Positions 25,377 through 34,700 of a stretch of DNA of 64,000 nt are shown here, piece after piece. Origin of the DNA: Micromonospora luteifusca (GTDB lineage: Bacteria > Actinomycetota > Actinomycetes > Mycobacteriales > Micromonosporaceae). The notes beneath the pieces are model-generated. The model was not told the DNA's origin. It did no database searches and saw only the letters and a program-made list of their open reading frames with translations. A program made the position numbers and the translations under genes. The stretch is from NCBI RefSeq assembly GCF_016907275.1, contig NZ_JAFBBP010000001.1:5818001-5882000 (forward strand), in the 5' to 3' direction. Numbering within the stretch: the first letter of the stretch is position 1; every line of letters starts with the position of its first letter.

Positions 25377-26609
25377 CTAGCCGTTGGCCTTGGCCTGAAT
25401 TTCATCCAGCACCGCCCCGGGCTCCTTGCCCTGCCCGATCTGTCCCATCAGGCTCTGCATCGCGCCCTGGGTCGTCGCCCATTGCGGGTTCGTGCTGGGG
25501 TAGAACCGGGCGTTCGGCAGGACCTCGAGGAAGCTCGCGATCTCCTTCTTGCCCGCCAGCGCCGCTGCACCGGACTTGGTGGTGGGCAGGAACCCCTCGG
25601 TGTCGACGAACTTCGTGTAGACCGGTGCGCTGAACACGTAGTCCAGGAAGGTCTTGACTGCTTCCTGCTTGTCACCCTTGTTCTTGAACGCCATCAGGTG
25701 GTCGGCGACCCCGAGGGTCATCGGCTGACCGTCCTTGGTGGGGATCGGCGCGCTCGCGTACGTGAGGCTCGGGTTCTTCTCCGCGATCTGCCCGACGGTG
25801 GGCGGGAGCGCCACCACCATGCCAATCTTGCCCTGGATGAACACGTCCAACATGGGGGTCCGGTCGGACGCCCCGGGGTCGGGCTGGGTGGCCTTTTCGT
25901 CGATCATACGTTTCATGAACGTGACGGCTTCGAGGTTCGCAGGGGTGTTGACCGCGATGGTCGAGCCGTTGGTCCACGATCCGCCGTTGCCGAAGGTCCA
26001 GATTGACGTCTCTCCCTGGGCCTCCTCGCTGCCCAGCGGCATGCCGTAGCCGTAGACGCCGTCGCCAAGACCGGCTACCTTCTTCGCCGCGTCGAGCAAC
26101 TGGTCCCACGTCTTCGGCGGTGCCGCGACGCCGGCCCGCTCGAACAGTTCGATGTTGTAGAACATGGTGCGGGCCGAGGCGATCAGTGGCAGGCCGTACA
26201 TGGTGCCGTCGATCGAGGCGTTGTCCGCGAAGGACTGCTGGAAGTCCGCCACGGTGTTCGCCGAGACCATCTCGTCGGCGGAGTACAACAGGTCGTCCGC
26301 CGCGAAACCCGAGAAGGCGTCGATGTTGAGGATGTCCGGTGCCGCGTTCGACTGGACCTTGGTACGGACAACATCGTTGATGTTGTCCCAGGATTGGATC
26401 TCCAGCTCCACGTTGATGTCCGGGTGGGCCGCCTCAAAGTCAGCGATGATGCCCTCCCAGAGCGCCTTGGTGCCGTCGCTGTAGCTGGGCACCAGGAACG
26501 ACAGCGTCCTGCCGCCCCCACTCTGACCGTCGTCGCCGCCGAAGCCGCAACCCGTCAGCGTCAGGCCGGCAACTGCTACGGCTGCCCACGAACGCACGAA
26601 TCTCTTCAT
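25377..26609 (-). CDS. Sugar-binding lipoprotein of ABC importer
   Basis: A 410-residue extracellular solute-binding protein (family 1, CUT1). The lipoprotein signal KRFVRSWAAVAVAGLTLTGC ends in a proper lipobox (LTGC), so it is anchored outside. The mature part starts with a Gly/Asp linker and shows the usual TLSFLVPSYSDGTKALWEGI, fold-typical NIELFERAGVAAPPKTWDQL and the helix-rich C-lobe. GGAGG before ATG 26609 fixes the start over 26621. The ligand is probably an amino sugar or its oligosaccharide, inferred from neighbours. First gene of the minus-strand operon. Confidence 0.9.
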   Translation of the reverse strand: MKRFVRSWAAVAVAGLTLTGCGFGGDDGQSGGGRTLSFLVPSYSDGTKALWEGIIADFEAAHPDINVELEIQSWDNINDVVRTKVQSNAAPDILNIDAFSGFAADDLLYSADEMVSANTVADFQQSFADNASIDGTMYGLPLIASARTMFYNIELFERAGVAAPPKTWDQLLDAAKKVAGLGDGVYGYGMPLGSEEAQGETSIWTFGNGGSWTNGSTIAVNTPANLEAVTFMKRMIDEKATQPDPGASDRTPMLDVFIQGKIGMVVALPPTVGQIAEKNPSLTYASAPIPTKDGQPMTLGVADHLMAFKNKGDKQEAVKTFLDYVFSAPVYTKFVDTEGFLPTTKSGAAALAGKKEIASFLEVLPNARFYPSTNPQWATTQGAMQSLMGQIGQGKEPGAVLDEIQAKANG

Positions 26610-26668
26610 ATCCGCCTCCACCGGCGCAGGGACATCGCCAAAGTCGTGATCGGAATCCTGGCTCGCTG

Positions 26669-26710
26669 TGATCGTTCATGACCAGTTCTGGTCGAAACCG
26701 TGCACGATCA
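26669..26710. promoter_or_regulatory. Candidate DeoR operator region between divergent operons
   Basis: In the divergent intergenic region two dyads overlap: GACCAG-TT-CTGGTC (26680-26693) and the wider TGATCGT...ACGATCA pair (26669-26675 and 26704-26710). Their centres differ by three bases. A repressor here could control both the transporter operon and the SIS-isomerase gene; the DeoR protein at 22678 is the likely one. Confidence 0.45.
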
Positions 26711-26918
26711 TGCCGTTGCTTGGGGGGATTCTGCGGTGCCGCTGCGAGCAACGTCAAGGCCTTTCGCGGTAACCGCTGCTCAGGCCGTACGCGGCCACTC
26801 CCTGCCTCGATGCCTGTTCCTGATCGGTTCTGCGACCTTCTTGACAGATTCGATCAGAGCGCTCCATTCTGGAGGCCCTTCAAACCCGCTCGCATGAACC
26901 ACGAGGACGAGGCACCCG

Positions 26919-27812
26919 ATGAGTGAAGGAACCTTCCTGGCGGCCGAGATCAAGACCCAGCCGGATGACTGGCTCGGCGTCCTGGACGTGCTGCCCTCCG
27001 TGGCGACGGACCTTCCGCAGCCTGGTGAGCGAGTCGCGGTGCTCGGATGTGGAACATCGCTATTTGTCGCCCAGGCCTACGCGGCCCTGCGCGAGAGCGC
27101 CGGCGAGGGCATCACCGACGCGTGGCCGGCCAGTGAACACCAACTCGGCCGTGGCTACGACCGGGTGCTCTGCATCACCCGCTCGGGCACCACGACCGAG
27201 GTGCTCGACGTCCTCAAGCAGCGCCGCGAGGGCGCGCCGACCACCGTCATCACCGCCGACGCATCGTCCCCGGCGGTGAGCCTGGCCTGTCCGGTCGTGC
27301 TGAGCGACGTCGACGAGCGTTCGGTCGTACAGACCCGCTTCGCGACGACCACCCTCGCGCTGTTGCGGGCGTCCCTCGGTCACGACCTCCGTCCGGTCGC
27401 CGAACAGGCACGGCAGATTCTCAACCATGGCGCCGACGCGACGGGCCCGGCCGCGACGGCCGACCAGATCACCTTCCTCGGACGCGGCTGGACCGTCGGG
27501 CTCGCGCACGAGGCGGCCCTGAAGCTACGCGAGACGACTCAACTGTGGACCGAGTCCTACCCCGCCATGGAGTACCGGCACGGTCCGCTCAGCATCACCG
27601 CGCACGGTCGGGTCGTCTGGGCGTTCGGAGAGGTCCCCGTCGGCTTGGCGGACCAGGTCCGGGCCACCGGCGGACACTTCGAGTGGTCCGACGTGGATCC
27701 GCTCGCCGATCTGGTTCGCGTCCAACAGTTGTGCCTGCTGAGAGCCGGGGCAGCAGGGCTCAATCCCGACCAGCCGCGCAACCTGTCCCGGTCGGTCATT
27801 CTCGCCGGCTGA
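26919..27812 (+). CDS. SIS-domain aminosugar-phosphate isomerase (AgaS-like)
   Basis: A 297-residue protein with two SIS domains, like the isomerase half of GlmS and like AgaS. The N-terminal half has VAVLGCGTSLFVAQAYAALR and the Ser-rich phosphate loop CITRSGTTTEVLDVL; the second half has ITFLGRGWTVGLAHEAALKL and TESYPAMEYRHGPLSITAHG, a GlmS-like segment. AgaS turns galactosamine-6-P into tagatose-6-P and ammonia, which would feed the kinase and aldolase encoded at 20.9-22.7 kb. Divergent from the ABC operon. A GlcN-6-P deaminase role is the main alternative. Confidence 0.82.
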   Translation: MSEGTFLAAEIKTQPDDWLGVLDVLPSVATDLPQPGERVAVLGCGTSLFVAQAYAALRESAGEGITDAWPASEHQLGRGYDRVLCITRSGTTTEVLDVLKQRREGAPTTVITADASSPAVSLACPVVLSDVDERSVVQTRFATTTLALLRASLGHDLRPVAEQARQILNHGADATGPAATADQITFLGRGWTVGLAHEAALKLRETTQLWTESYPAMEYRHGPLSITAHGRVVWAFGEVPVGLADQVRATGGHFEWSDVDPLADLVRVQQLCLLRAGAAGLNPDQPRNLSRSVILAG

Positions 27813-27935
27813 CCGCTCGACACCCGGGCCAAGCTGCCGCAGGCAGCCGGGCCCGGTGGGTCTGGCGCTGACTGACCACCGCGCCAGCCAGCATGGTTAA
27901 GCAATTGTGCCAGGATCGTGCGTCAAACGATCACC

Positions 27936-27998
27936 TTCAAGCAGTAGATCTCCGATCGGCCATTGCGCTCGCAAGTGGAGTGACCAATACTGCTTGAA
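27936..27998. promoter_or_regulatory. Spaced 11-bp inverted repeat before GH109 gene
   Basis: TTCAAGCAGTA (27936-27946) and its exact reverse complement (27988-27998) are 41 bases apart in the promoter region of the GH109 gene. It could be a pair of operator half-sites for looping or a leader hairpin. Confidence 0.45.
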
Positions 27999-28005
27999 AT
28001 TTCGC

Positions 28006-28017
28006 GTGACGCGTCAC
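28006..28017. promoter_or_regulatory. Perfect 12-bp palindrome in GH109 leader
   Basis: GTGACGCGTCAC lies 24 bases upstream of the GTG start and just after an AT-rich TGAAATTT patch; a plausible operator. Confidence 0.4.
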
Positions 28018-28041
28018 ATTCCCGCAGAGGAGCTGATCCAC

Positions 28042-29541
28042 GTGAGTCCCAACGAAGCCATCCCGAACGAGCCCACCGCGACGGCCGGGTCCCACCCGTC
28101 GCGTCGTAACGTCCTGAAGGGCGTCGGCGCGCTGGGCGCCGCGGCCGGACTGGGCGGCGCCCTCATTCCAGGCGCGTCGGCCAGCGCGGCACCCGCGGCC
28201 GAACCTGCCCGGATCAAGGGCAAAGAGAAGTCCATGGTCAACGTGCCCTTCGAGGGCTTCGACGACGTGCGCGTCGGCATCATCGGCCTGGGCAACCGCG
28301 GCGGAGACCAGGCCATGCGGTGGGCCGCCGTCTCCACGATCACCGCCGTCTGCGACATCCGGCCCGACCACGTCGCGGAGACCATCAGCCGAGTCATGGC
28401 CCAGGGCTTCCAGGACAAGGAGCCGGTCGGCTACTCCAACGGCGAGGAGGACTTCGAGCGGCTCGTCCGCCGTGACGATATTGACCTGATCTATATCGCC
28501 ACGCCGTGGGAGTGGCACCACCCGATGGCCAAGGCCGCCATGGAGCACGGCAAGCACGTCGCCATCGAGCTGCCGATCGCGCCGCACCTCGACGACATCT
28601 GGGACCTGGTCCGTACCTCCGAGCGCACCGGCAAGCACTGCATGCTGCTGGAAAACGTGAACTACTTCCGCCCCGAGATGCAGATGTTCAACATGGCCAA
28701 GGCGGGGCTCTTCGGCGAGTTGCAGCACGCCTCCGGTGGCTACGTCCACGACCTGCGCTGGCCGTACACCTTCGGAGGTGCCTACTACCCGGAGCACTGG
28801 CGGCGGCGCTGGCAAACCCGGATGAACGCCGCTCACTACCCGATGCACGGACTCGGGCCGGTCTCAGCCTGCCTGGACATCAACCGCGGCGACCGCTTCG
28901 ACGAACTCGTCGCGGTAGCCTCGCGGCCCAAGGCGCTGGCCCTGTTCCGCGAGGAGGACCCGCGGGTCGACGCGGACCACCCGTCCTGGGACGACGATCC
29001 CTACATCTCCGGGGACCGCAAGCAGGTCTTCATCAAGACCGTCAACGACCGGTTCATCCGGGTCGAGCACGACGTGAACTCGCCCCACCCGTACAGCCGA
29101 GAGACCACGCTCACCGGAACCCGGGGTTCGTTGGAACTGGACAATGCCCGGATCTACCTGGAGTCGCTCGGTCACACGAACCACGCGTGGCGCACCGGTA
29201 GTGCCTTCAGCGCGATCATGGACCAGCACGACCACTGGATCTGGCCGGCCCTGCAGAACCTGGCCAGCCAGTACGGTGGGCACGGCGGCGGCGACTTCAT
29301 CTCCATCTTCAGGATGGTCCAGTTGATGCGCCTGGGCATGACCCCGGACATCGACGTCTACGACTCGGCGGCGTGGTGCTCGGTGATCCCGCTCAGCCAC
29401 GAGTCGCTGAAGGGCAAGGGCTTCAAGTCGGTCAAGGTGCCCGACTTCACCCGCGGCCATTGGACGCAGGCACGCCCCACATTCGACCGGCCACGGCCGG
29501 AGGACCCGTGGCTGGACGGCAACGGCCGGCCGCGCCGGTAG
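28042..29541 (+). CDS. Tat-exported GH109-family glycosidase (alpha-N-acetylgalactosaminidase)
   Basis: A 499-residue Gfo/Idh/MocA-fold enzyme of family GH109. A Tat signal is seen (PSRRNVLKGVGALGAAAGLG at residues 19-38, cleavage after the Ala-rich stretch near 49). The NAD-binding motif is VRVGIIGLGNRGGDQ at 76-90, the family's YIATPWEWHHPMA and ENVNYFRPEM segments follow, and HYPMHGLGPV (about 265) holds the catalytic histidines. Known members hydrolyse terminal alpha-GalNAc by a redox mechanism with tightly bound NAD+, explaining Tat export of the folded holoenzyme. GTG 28042 with GAGGAG is the start. Neighbouring AgaS, kinase and aldolase genes fit GalNAc catabolism. Confidence 0.92.
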   Translation: MSPNEAIPNEPTATAGSHPSRRNVLKGVGALGAAAGLGGALIPGASASAAPAAEPARIKGKEKSMVNVPFEGFDDVRVGIIGLGNRGGDQAMRWAAVSTITAVCDIRPDHVAETISRVMAQGFQDKEPVGYSNGEEDFERLVRRDDIDLIYIATPWEWHHPMAKAAMEHGKHVAIELPIAPHLDDIWDLVRTSERTGKHCMLLENVNYFRPEMQMFNMAKAGLFGELQHASGGYVHDLRWPYTFGGAYYPEHWRRRWQTRMNAAHYPMHGLGPVSACLDINRGDRFDELVAVASRPKALALFREEDPRVDADHPSWDDDPYISGDRKQVFIKTVNDRFIRVEHDVNSPHPYSRETTLTGTRGSLELDNARIYLESLGHTNHAWRTGSAFSAIMDQHDHWIWPALQNLASQYGGHGGGDFISIFRMVQLMRLGMTPDIDVYDSAAWCSVIPLSHESLKGKGFKSVKVPDFTRGHWTQARPTFDRPRPEDPWLDGNGRPRR

Positions 29542-29568
29542 GCATAGGCGCGGGCTGAGCTGACACTC

Positions 29569-29610
29569 CCGGGGTCGGGCACGAACGCTATTGTCCGTGC
29601 CCGACCCCGG
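29569..29610. terminator. Terminator after GH109 gene
   Basis: Perfect 15-bp stem (29569-29583 with 29596-29610; CCGGGGTCGGGCACG) and 12-base loop, 28 bases after the stop codon. Confidence 0.85.
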
Positions 29611-29746
29611 TGCCCCGGGTCGCCCGAAGCGCAGTGGACCGCCGCAAGCGTCGTCAGAGCGCACCAACGACCACCGAGTCGGCGAACCTACGGATCCGCC
29701 GGCCGCATGGCCACCACCCAATCGCACCCCCGTTGTCTCACACCAG

Positions 29747-29866
29747 CGGATGGTGGAGGCGTTCGGCGACAAGGTCCACCAGACGGTGATCACCAAGACG
29801 GTCTGTGCGGCCCGTGAACGTGGGTCGGCGCGGATGATGGCCACCATCCGCGCCGACGTTTGTTAG
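29747..29866 (+). pseudogene. Possible ParA C-terminal scrap
   Basis: About 39 codons reading RMVEAFGDKVHQTVITKTVC and ending at a TAG (29864-29866). The VEAFGDxVxxTVIxxTV string resembles the C-terminal region of ParA/Soj ATPases of actinobacteria. No Walker motifs remain, so it is at most a fragment. Confidence 0.35.
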
Positions 29867-30231
29867 GCGCTCAGTGGCCGTCGACCCGATCGGCCGGCTG
29901 CCAACACCCGTCGCGCGAGTGTGATGTGCCGTTGCCCAACCCAGTTTGCTGGATGAGGCGGCGACGACGATGATCCGCTCGCCGCCGATCAGCGGCGCGA
30001 GCCCACCGCTCGAATGGCGCAGGATCTGCCGCGGCGCGCAGACGCCGACGAAGAGGGGGAACCGATGACCGAATTCCTTCGCAGCGACGCCCGGACGGCT
30101 TGGGCCCACCACAGCTAAATGAAGCAGGCGCCCCCGGGGAATCAGCGGCGCCGAGCGCGGCGACGGGACGACGTGAGCGAGCGCAGTGATCGGACCAGCA
30201 GGCTCAGGTGCGAGTGTGGCGAGGGGAAGCG
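29867..30231. other. Intergenic region upstream of ROK gene
   Basis: No gene is supported. It contains the presumed promoter of the ROK kinase gene; no clear palindromic operator was found. Confidence 0.4.
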
Positions 30232-31155
30232 GTGAGCGAAGGCGCGGTGGTCGTCGCGTTGGATCTGGGCGGTACTGGCATCAAGGCCGCACTGGTCCGG
30301 GCGGATGGGACCAGCCATTACACCGAACGGCACGCCACCGGCGCTGATCGGGGTCCGGCGGCGGTCTTGGAGACCGTTCTGTCCGTCGCCGGGGGGCTGG
30401 CCGGCAAGGCCCGCGCCGATGGCTTGACTCCGGTGGCGGTGGGCATCGCGGTGCCCGGGGTGATCGACGAGGTTGCCGGCGTGGCGGTCTGGTCGGCGAA
30501 CGTCGGCTTCCGGGACGTACCGTTGCGGGACCTGGCGGTCGCGCGGCTCGGGCTGCCTGTGGCGCTCGGACACGACGTGCGGGTGGGCGGCCTGGCCGAG
30601 GCCCGCCTCGGCGCCGGGCGGGGTAGCCGGCACGTGCTCTTCGTCGCGATCGGCACCGGCATCGCCGCCGCTCACGTGGTCGGCGGGTCGGCTTACGCGG
30701 GCGCGCACGGCGCCGCTGGCGAACTGGGTCACATCGTGGTACGTCCCGGTGGGCCGCGCTGCGGCTGCGGCCAGCTCGGCTGTCTGGAGGCGGTCGCATC
30801 GGCTGCCGCGGTCGGCCGACGTTACGGGGAACTGTCCCGTACGCCCGCTACCGCGGCCGACGTCGCCGCGCGGGCCGCAGCCGGCGAGGAACTCGCTGGG
30901 CAGGTGTGGCGCGACACGGTCGACGCGCTCGCCGACGGGCTCCTCACCGGACAGACGATCTACGATGCCGAGGTGATGGTAATCGGCGGCGGGCTCGCCG
31001 AGGCTGGAGCCGTTTTGATCGATCCGCTCCGGGCGGCGCTGCGCGCGCGGCTTACGTTTCACCGGGAGCCGCGGCTGGCGCGGGCCGCACTCGGCGACGG
31101 GGCCGGCAGCCTCGGCGCCGCCCTACTCGCGCTCGACTACCTGCAGGCGTCGTGA
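30232..31155 (+). CDS. ROK-family sugar kinase
   Basis: A 307-residue ASKHA-fold kinase. The phosphate-1 motif VVALDLGGTGIKAALVRADG is at the N-terminus. The ROK signature with the zinc site is complete: GELGHIVVRPGGPRCGCGQL and GCLEAVAS carry the His and three Cys ligands. The catalytic region LGHDVRVGGLAEARLGAG has the base Asp. The adenosine motif is VIGGGLAEAG. ROK enzymes phosphorylate glucose, GlcNAc, ManNAc or GalNAc. With GH109 and AgaS nearby, N-acetylhexosamine kinase activity (an AgaK role) is the best inference. GTG 30232 with GAGGGGA is used. Confidence 0.9.
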   Translation: MSEGAVVVALDLGGTGIKAALVRADGTSHYTERHATGADRGPAAVLETVLSVAGGLAGKARADGLTPVAVGIAVPGVIDEVAGVAVWSANVGFRDVPLRDLAVARLGLPVALGHDVRVGGLAEARLGAGRGSRHVLFVAIGTGIAAAHVVGGSAYAGAHGAAGELGHIVVRPGGPRCGCGQLGCLEAVASAAAVGRRYGELSRTPATAADVAARAAAGEELAGQVWRDTVDALADGLLTGQTIYDAEVMVIGGGLAEAGAVLIDPLRAALRARLTFHREPRLARAALGDGAGSLGAALLALDYLQAS

Positions 31156-31159
31156 CCGG

Positions 31160-31480
31160 GCGGATCAGCGGCAAGGTGGTCACCCCGACCCGGGTCATCC
31201 AGCCTGTGTTGCGACAAGTACTGGAACCCACCCTCCGGCGCCGGTCGCCAGTCGTCATCGCGCCACAGGTCACCGCCGGTGACCTGCCAGGCGCCGGTGC
31301 CGTCGAGAATGGCCTGTTGGGACCGGCGACGAGGTAGCCGACGATGAGTGCCCCGGTGGTGTCGTCGATGAAGACAAGGGCGAGGCCGGGTGCGGTGATG
31401 ACGCCACCCGTGAGCGCGGCCATGTTGACCCAGCCTTCGCCGCTGCTGCGCTCGTGAGCGTCGGTCGTCCAATCTCGTTC
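31160..31480 (-). pseudogene. Frameshifted remnant of an unrecognised gene
   Basis: On the minus strand one frame (31480-31315) reads GWVNMAALTGGVITAPGLAL and VFIDDTTGALIVGYLVAGPN, and a second frame picks up with AILDGTGAWQVTGGDLWRDD and WRPAPEGGFQYL to about 31180. Together they look like one soluble protein broken by a frameshift near 31315. The family is not recognised. Confidence 0.45.
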
Positions 31481-31744
31481 AGCCCGCTGCACCGTAAGTG
31501 ACGGTTTGCCGTGTTCGAGGCGGTGGTCTTCTGGTTGTATCTCGGCTCGCCAGCGCACACCGACTCTCGGTCCACAGTCCAGTCGCTGCTTGACGCCGTG
31601 CCGCGCGACGGGCGCAGCTCATCCAGCACCGAGCGGCTCACGCTGGACGGCTCGCGCAACGGCCGATCAACCGCGACACATCCTCGGGCAAGCGGCTGCC
31701 GGCCAAAGTGTTGACACCGCCGATGAGCATGCTCCAGAGTTACT

Positions 31745-31754
31745 GGACTAGTCC
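31745..31754. promoter_or_regulatory. Palindrome GGACTAGTCC upstream of the giant GH gene
   Basis: A perfect 10-bp palindrome in the context CTGGACTAGTCCGG, 37 bases before the ATG at 31792. Its layout recalls GntR-family operators; a target of the island's GntR/HutC protein is possible but the core differs from the site at 40376. Confidence 0.35.
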
Positions 31755-31791
31755 GGTATTCCGTTCGGTAATCCACACGAAGGTGGATCAA

Positions 31792-34700
31792 ATGGCCACG
31801 AGATCGGCAGGAAGAGCGGGGCTGTCGCTGCTAACGGTGGTGACTCTGGCGGCCAGCTTGCTGGCACAGGTATCCGAGGACGTCCAGGCCGCCGGCGTCC
31901 AGGGAGTCGGTGAGCAGACAGCCAGCGAGCAAACGGCTCACGGTCAGCCCGGCTCTCGCGGTGATCTGACCCTGCCCGACGGCTACGTCGATCGAGTGAA
32001 CGGAGCGCTGGAGCAGGGATCCGACCACTGGGGCGAGAAGTTGCTTGGCCTGCCCGACGGCCCGGCCATGACCAACGTCAAGCCGCTGCTGGTGCCGGCC
32101 AACCACGGTGGTACGACGAACGCCGCCTCGCCCTGGTACTACCTGCCCTTCACCTATCCGGCGCCGGACCCCAGCCGGTGGGCCGAGGAGCGGGACTTCT
32201 CGCTGCACGTCGCTGACGGCAGCGAATTGATGTCGCAATGGTCGGACTCGCGGGCGACGCAGCACGTCCGCTTCTTCGTCGGCGCGGGCGGGGCAGAGCG
32301 CTACGGCCAGGCCGAGGCGAGGTCGGGCGAACCCCGCCTGACCGGCGGGTACCTGCCGATCCTCGCCAACTCCTATCGTGACGCCGCCGGGGTCCGCTAC
32401 GAACGCGAGTCGTTCGTCACAGAACTCACCCCGGGTGGCCCGGCGGTCAGCATGCTCCGGTTCGTCATCAACGGGCCGGCGAAGGCGCACCCGCGGCTCC
32501 GGCTCAATGTGAGCCGCGACAAGGTGGCGGACGTCGTCGCCGAGCCGGGGCGGCTGACATTTGATGGAAAGACCGTGGTCGCGTACAGCGGCGCGGCGAC
32601 CTGGTCCGCGCCCGACCTGAGCTTCACGCCCGACCTGAGCCGCGGAAGGGCCGAGCTGTACCTGGTCGTGCCGAACGAGCCGGCCGCGCTGACCGCCGTA
32701 CGTCCGTCGGCCAAGCTGTACGACGCCGCGAAGTCCCGCACCAGCGACTACTGGACGGGGCAAATCAACGCCGGCGCCAAGATCAGGATCCCCGAGAAGT
32801 ACGCCGCGGACGCCATGCGCAGCACGCTGCTGAACAACCTGGTGATGGGCTTCAATCTGACCGTCGGGAACGGCTACGAGTCGCTGGACAAGTCCTTCGC
32901 CTTCGTGCCGGAGATCGCGGCGACGGTCACCTCGCTCGGCGACTTCGGCTACCAGGACAAGGCGCGCGCGAACCTCACCGAGATGCTGCGACGCGGCCAG
33001 GGCAGCTTCTTTCTCTCCTGGGAGCGCGGGATCAAGCTGCAGACGGCGGCGACGTACTACCTGCAGAGCAACGACGGGTCGTTGCTGCAGGAAAACCTGC
33101 CGACGTTCCGCGACTGGCTCGCCGACTTCAAGCGGCAACGCCTCGCGGACCCGAACGGTCTGCTGGCCAAGACTCGCTACGCCTCCGACATCCCGGAGCC
33201 GGTCTACGGCCTGCACCACCAGTCCGAGGTCTGGCGCGGTCTGCGCGACGTCGGTGTCGCGCTGCGGCTCCTGGGCCGTACCGACGAGGCGAAGCCGTTC
33301 CTCGACGAGGCTGCCGGCCTGCGTTCGTCGCTGCTGGGCGCGGTGGAGAAGTCGAAGACGGTGTTGCCGGACGGCTCGGTGTTCGTGCCGATCGCACTGC
33401 TGGACCCTGCGTCGTCGAAGCCGTACGACAAGGTGACCACCGATTTCCTCGGTAGCTACTGGAACCTGATCATGCCGTACGCGCTCGCGACCGGGTTGTT
33501 CGAGCCGGGCAGCGCGACGGCGACCGGACTGCGGGACTACCTCTACAAGCACGGCTCGCTGTTCCTCGGCCTCACCAGGTTCAACCTGTCGACCGCCGAT
33601 CCCGGTGTCTGCCAAAACATCCCGCACAACCAGTGGCCGGCGGTGCCTGGCTACAAGTCCAGCGGCATCGACCAGCAGTACGGCTACTCGTTGATGCGGT
33701 TCCTGGCCGACAACGCCGAGTCCGATCGCCTCGATCTGAGCTTCTACGGGATGCTCGCGCATGACCTCACGCCGCACACCTTCATCGGCGGCGAGGGCGC
33801 CACGATCTCACCGTGCCCGCAGTTCGGTGAGTACTACCGGTCGCAGTACTGGCCGCCGTTGTCGCCGAACAACGCCACCTACCTGGAGGCGCTGCGCGGT
33901 CTGCTGGTCAGTGAGGACCTGGACGCCGACGGCGTGCCGACCAGGCTGCACCTGGCGCCGGCCACGCCGCGGCCCTGGCTCGCGGATGGGGAGCGGATCG
34001 AGGTCGCCGACCTGCCCACCTCCTTCGGCAACGTCGGGTTCGCCTCCTCGTCCGAGCTGGCGGACGGCCGGCTGACCGTGCGGGTGAACCCACCGCGCGC
34101 GGCCGCCGGGCGGGCGCCGCTGACGGACGTGGTGCTGCACCTGCGCGCGCCGAGCGGTCACGAGCTGACCGGGGTCACCGTCGACAACCACCCGGTGGCA
34201 TTCGACGCCACGCGCGAGCTGGTCGACCTTGGCCGGCCGACGACGGCGGTCACGGTCCGGGCGACGTACCGGGCGACAAAGGTGGCCGACGCGCCGAGCG
34301 CGGAGGCCACGAAGGTGACGACTCCGCGTTCGCTGCTGGAGCCGGGTGAGACGTTCGCGCTGGACCTGGAGGTCGAGGCGCTCGGGCTGGGCACGGTCAG
34401 CGGCACCGCCGAGGTCGGCGTTCCGGCCGGGTGGGCGGTCACCGACTCGAAGCTGCCGTTCAGCGTGCGCAGCAACCAGAGACTGGCCTGGTCCGACCTC
34501 GCGACCTCGGTCCGGATTCCCACTGACGCGGCGCCCGGGACCTACCGGATCGACGTGGTCACCCGACCGTCCGGTGGTACGGCGCGGACCGCCTCGCTGT
34601 CGGTCCGGGTCGCCCGGCCGGACCCGGCGGACTACGCCGCGCTGGTGAAGCGGGACGAGCCGGTGGGCTACTGGCGGCTCGGTGACGCCCCGGGCCAGCC

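Noticed and set aside
28006..28017. GTGACGCGTCAC as a plasmid or phage attachment core
   Set aside because: No integrase or second copy was seen; a promoter-proximal operator is simpler.
31831..33777. 648-codon minus-strand frame opposite the giant GH gene
   Set aside because: Antisense shadow; the plus strand has a signal peptide and LamG domains, the minus frame has no recognisable fold.
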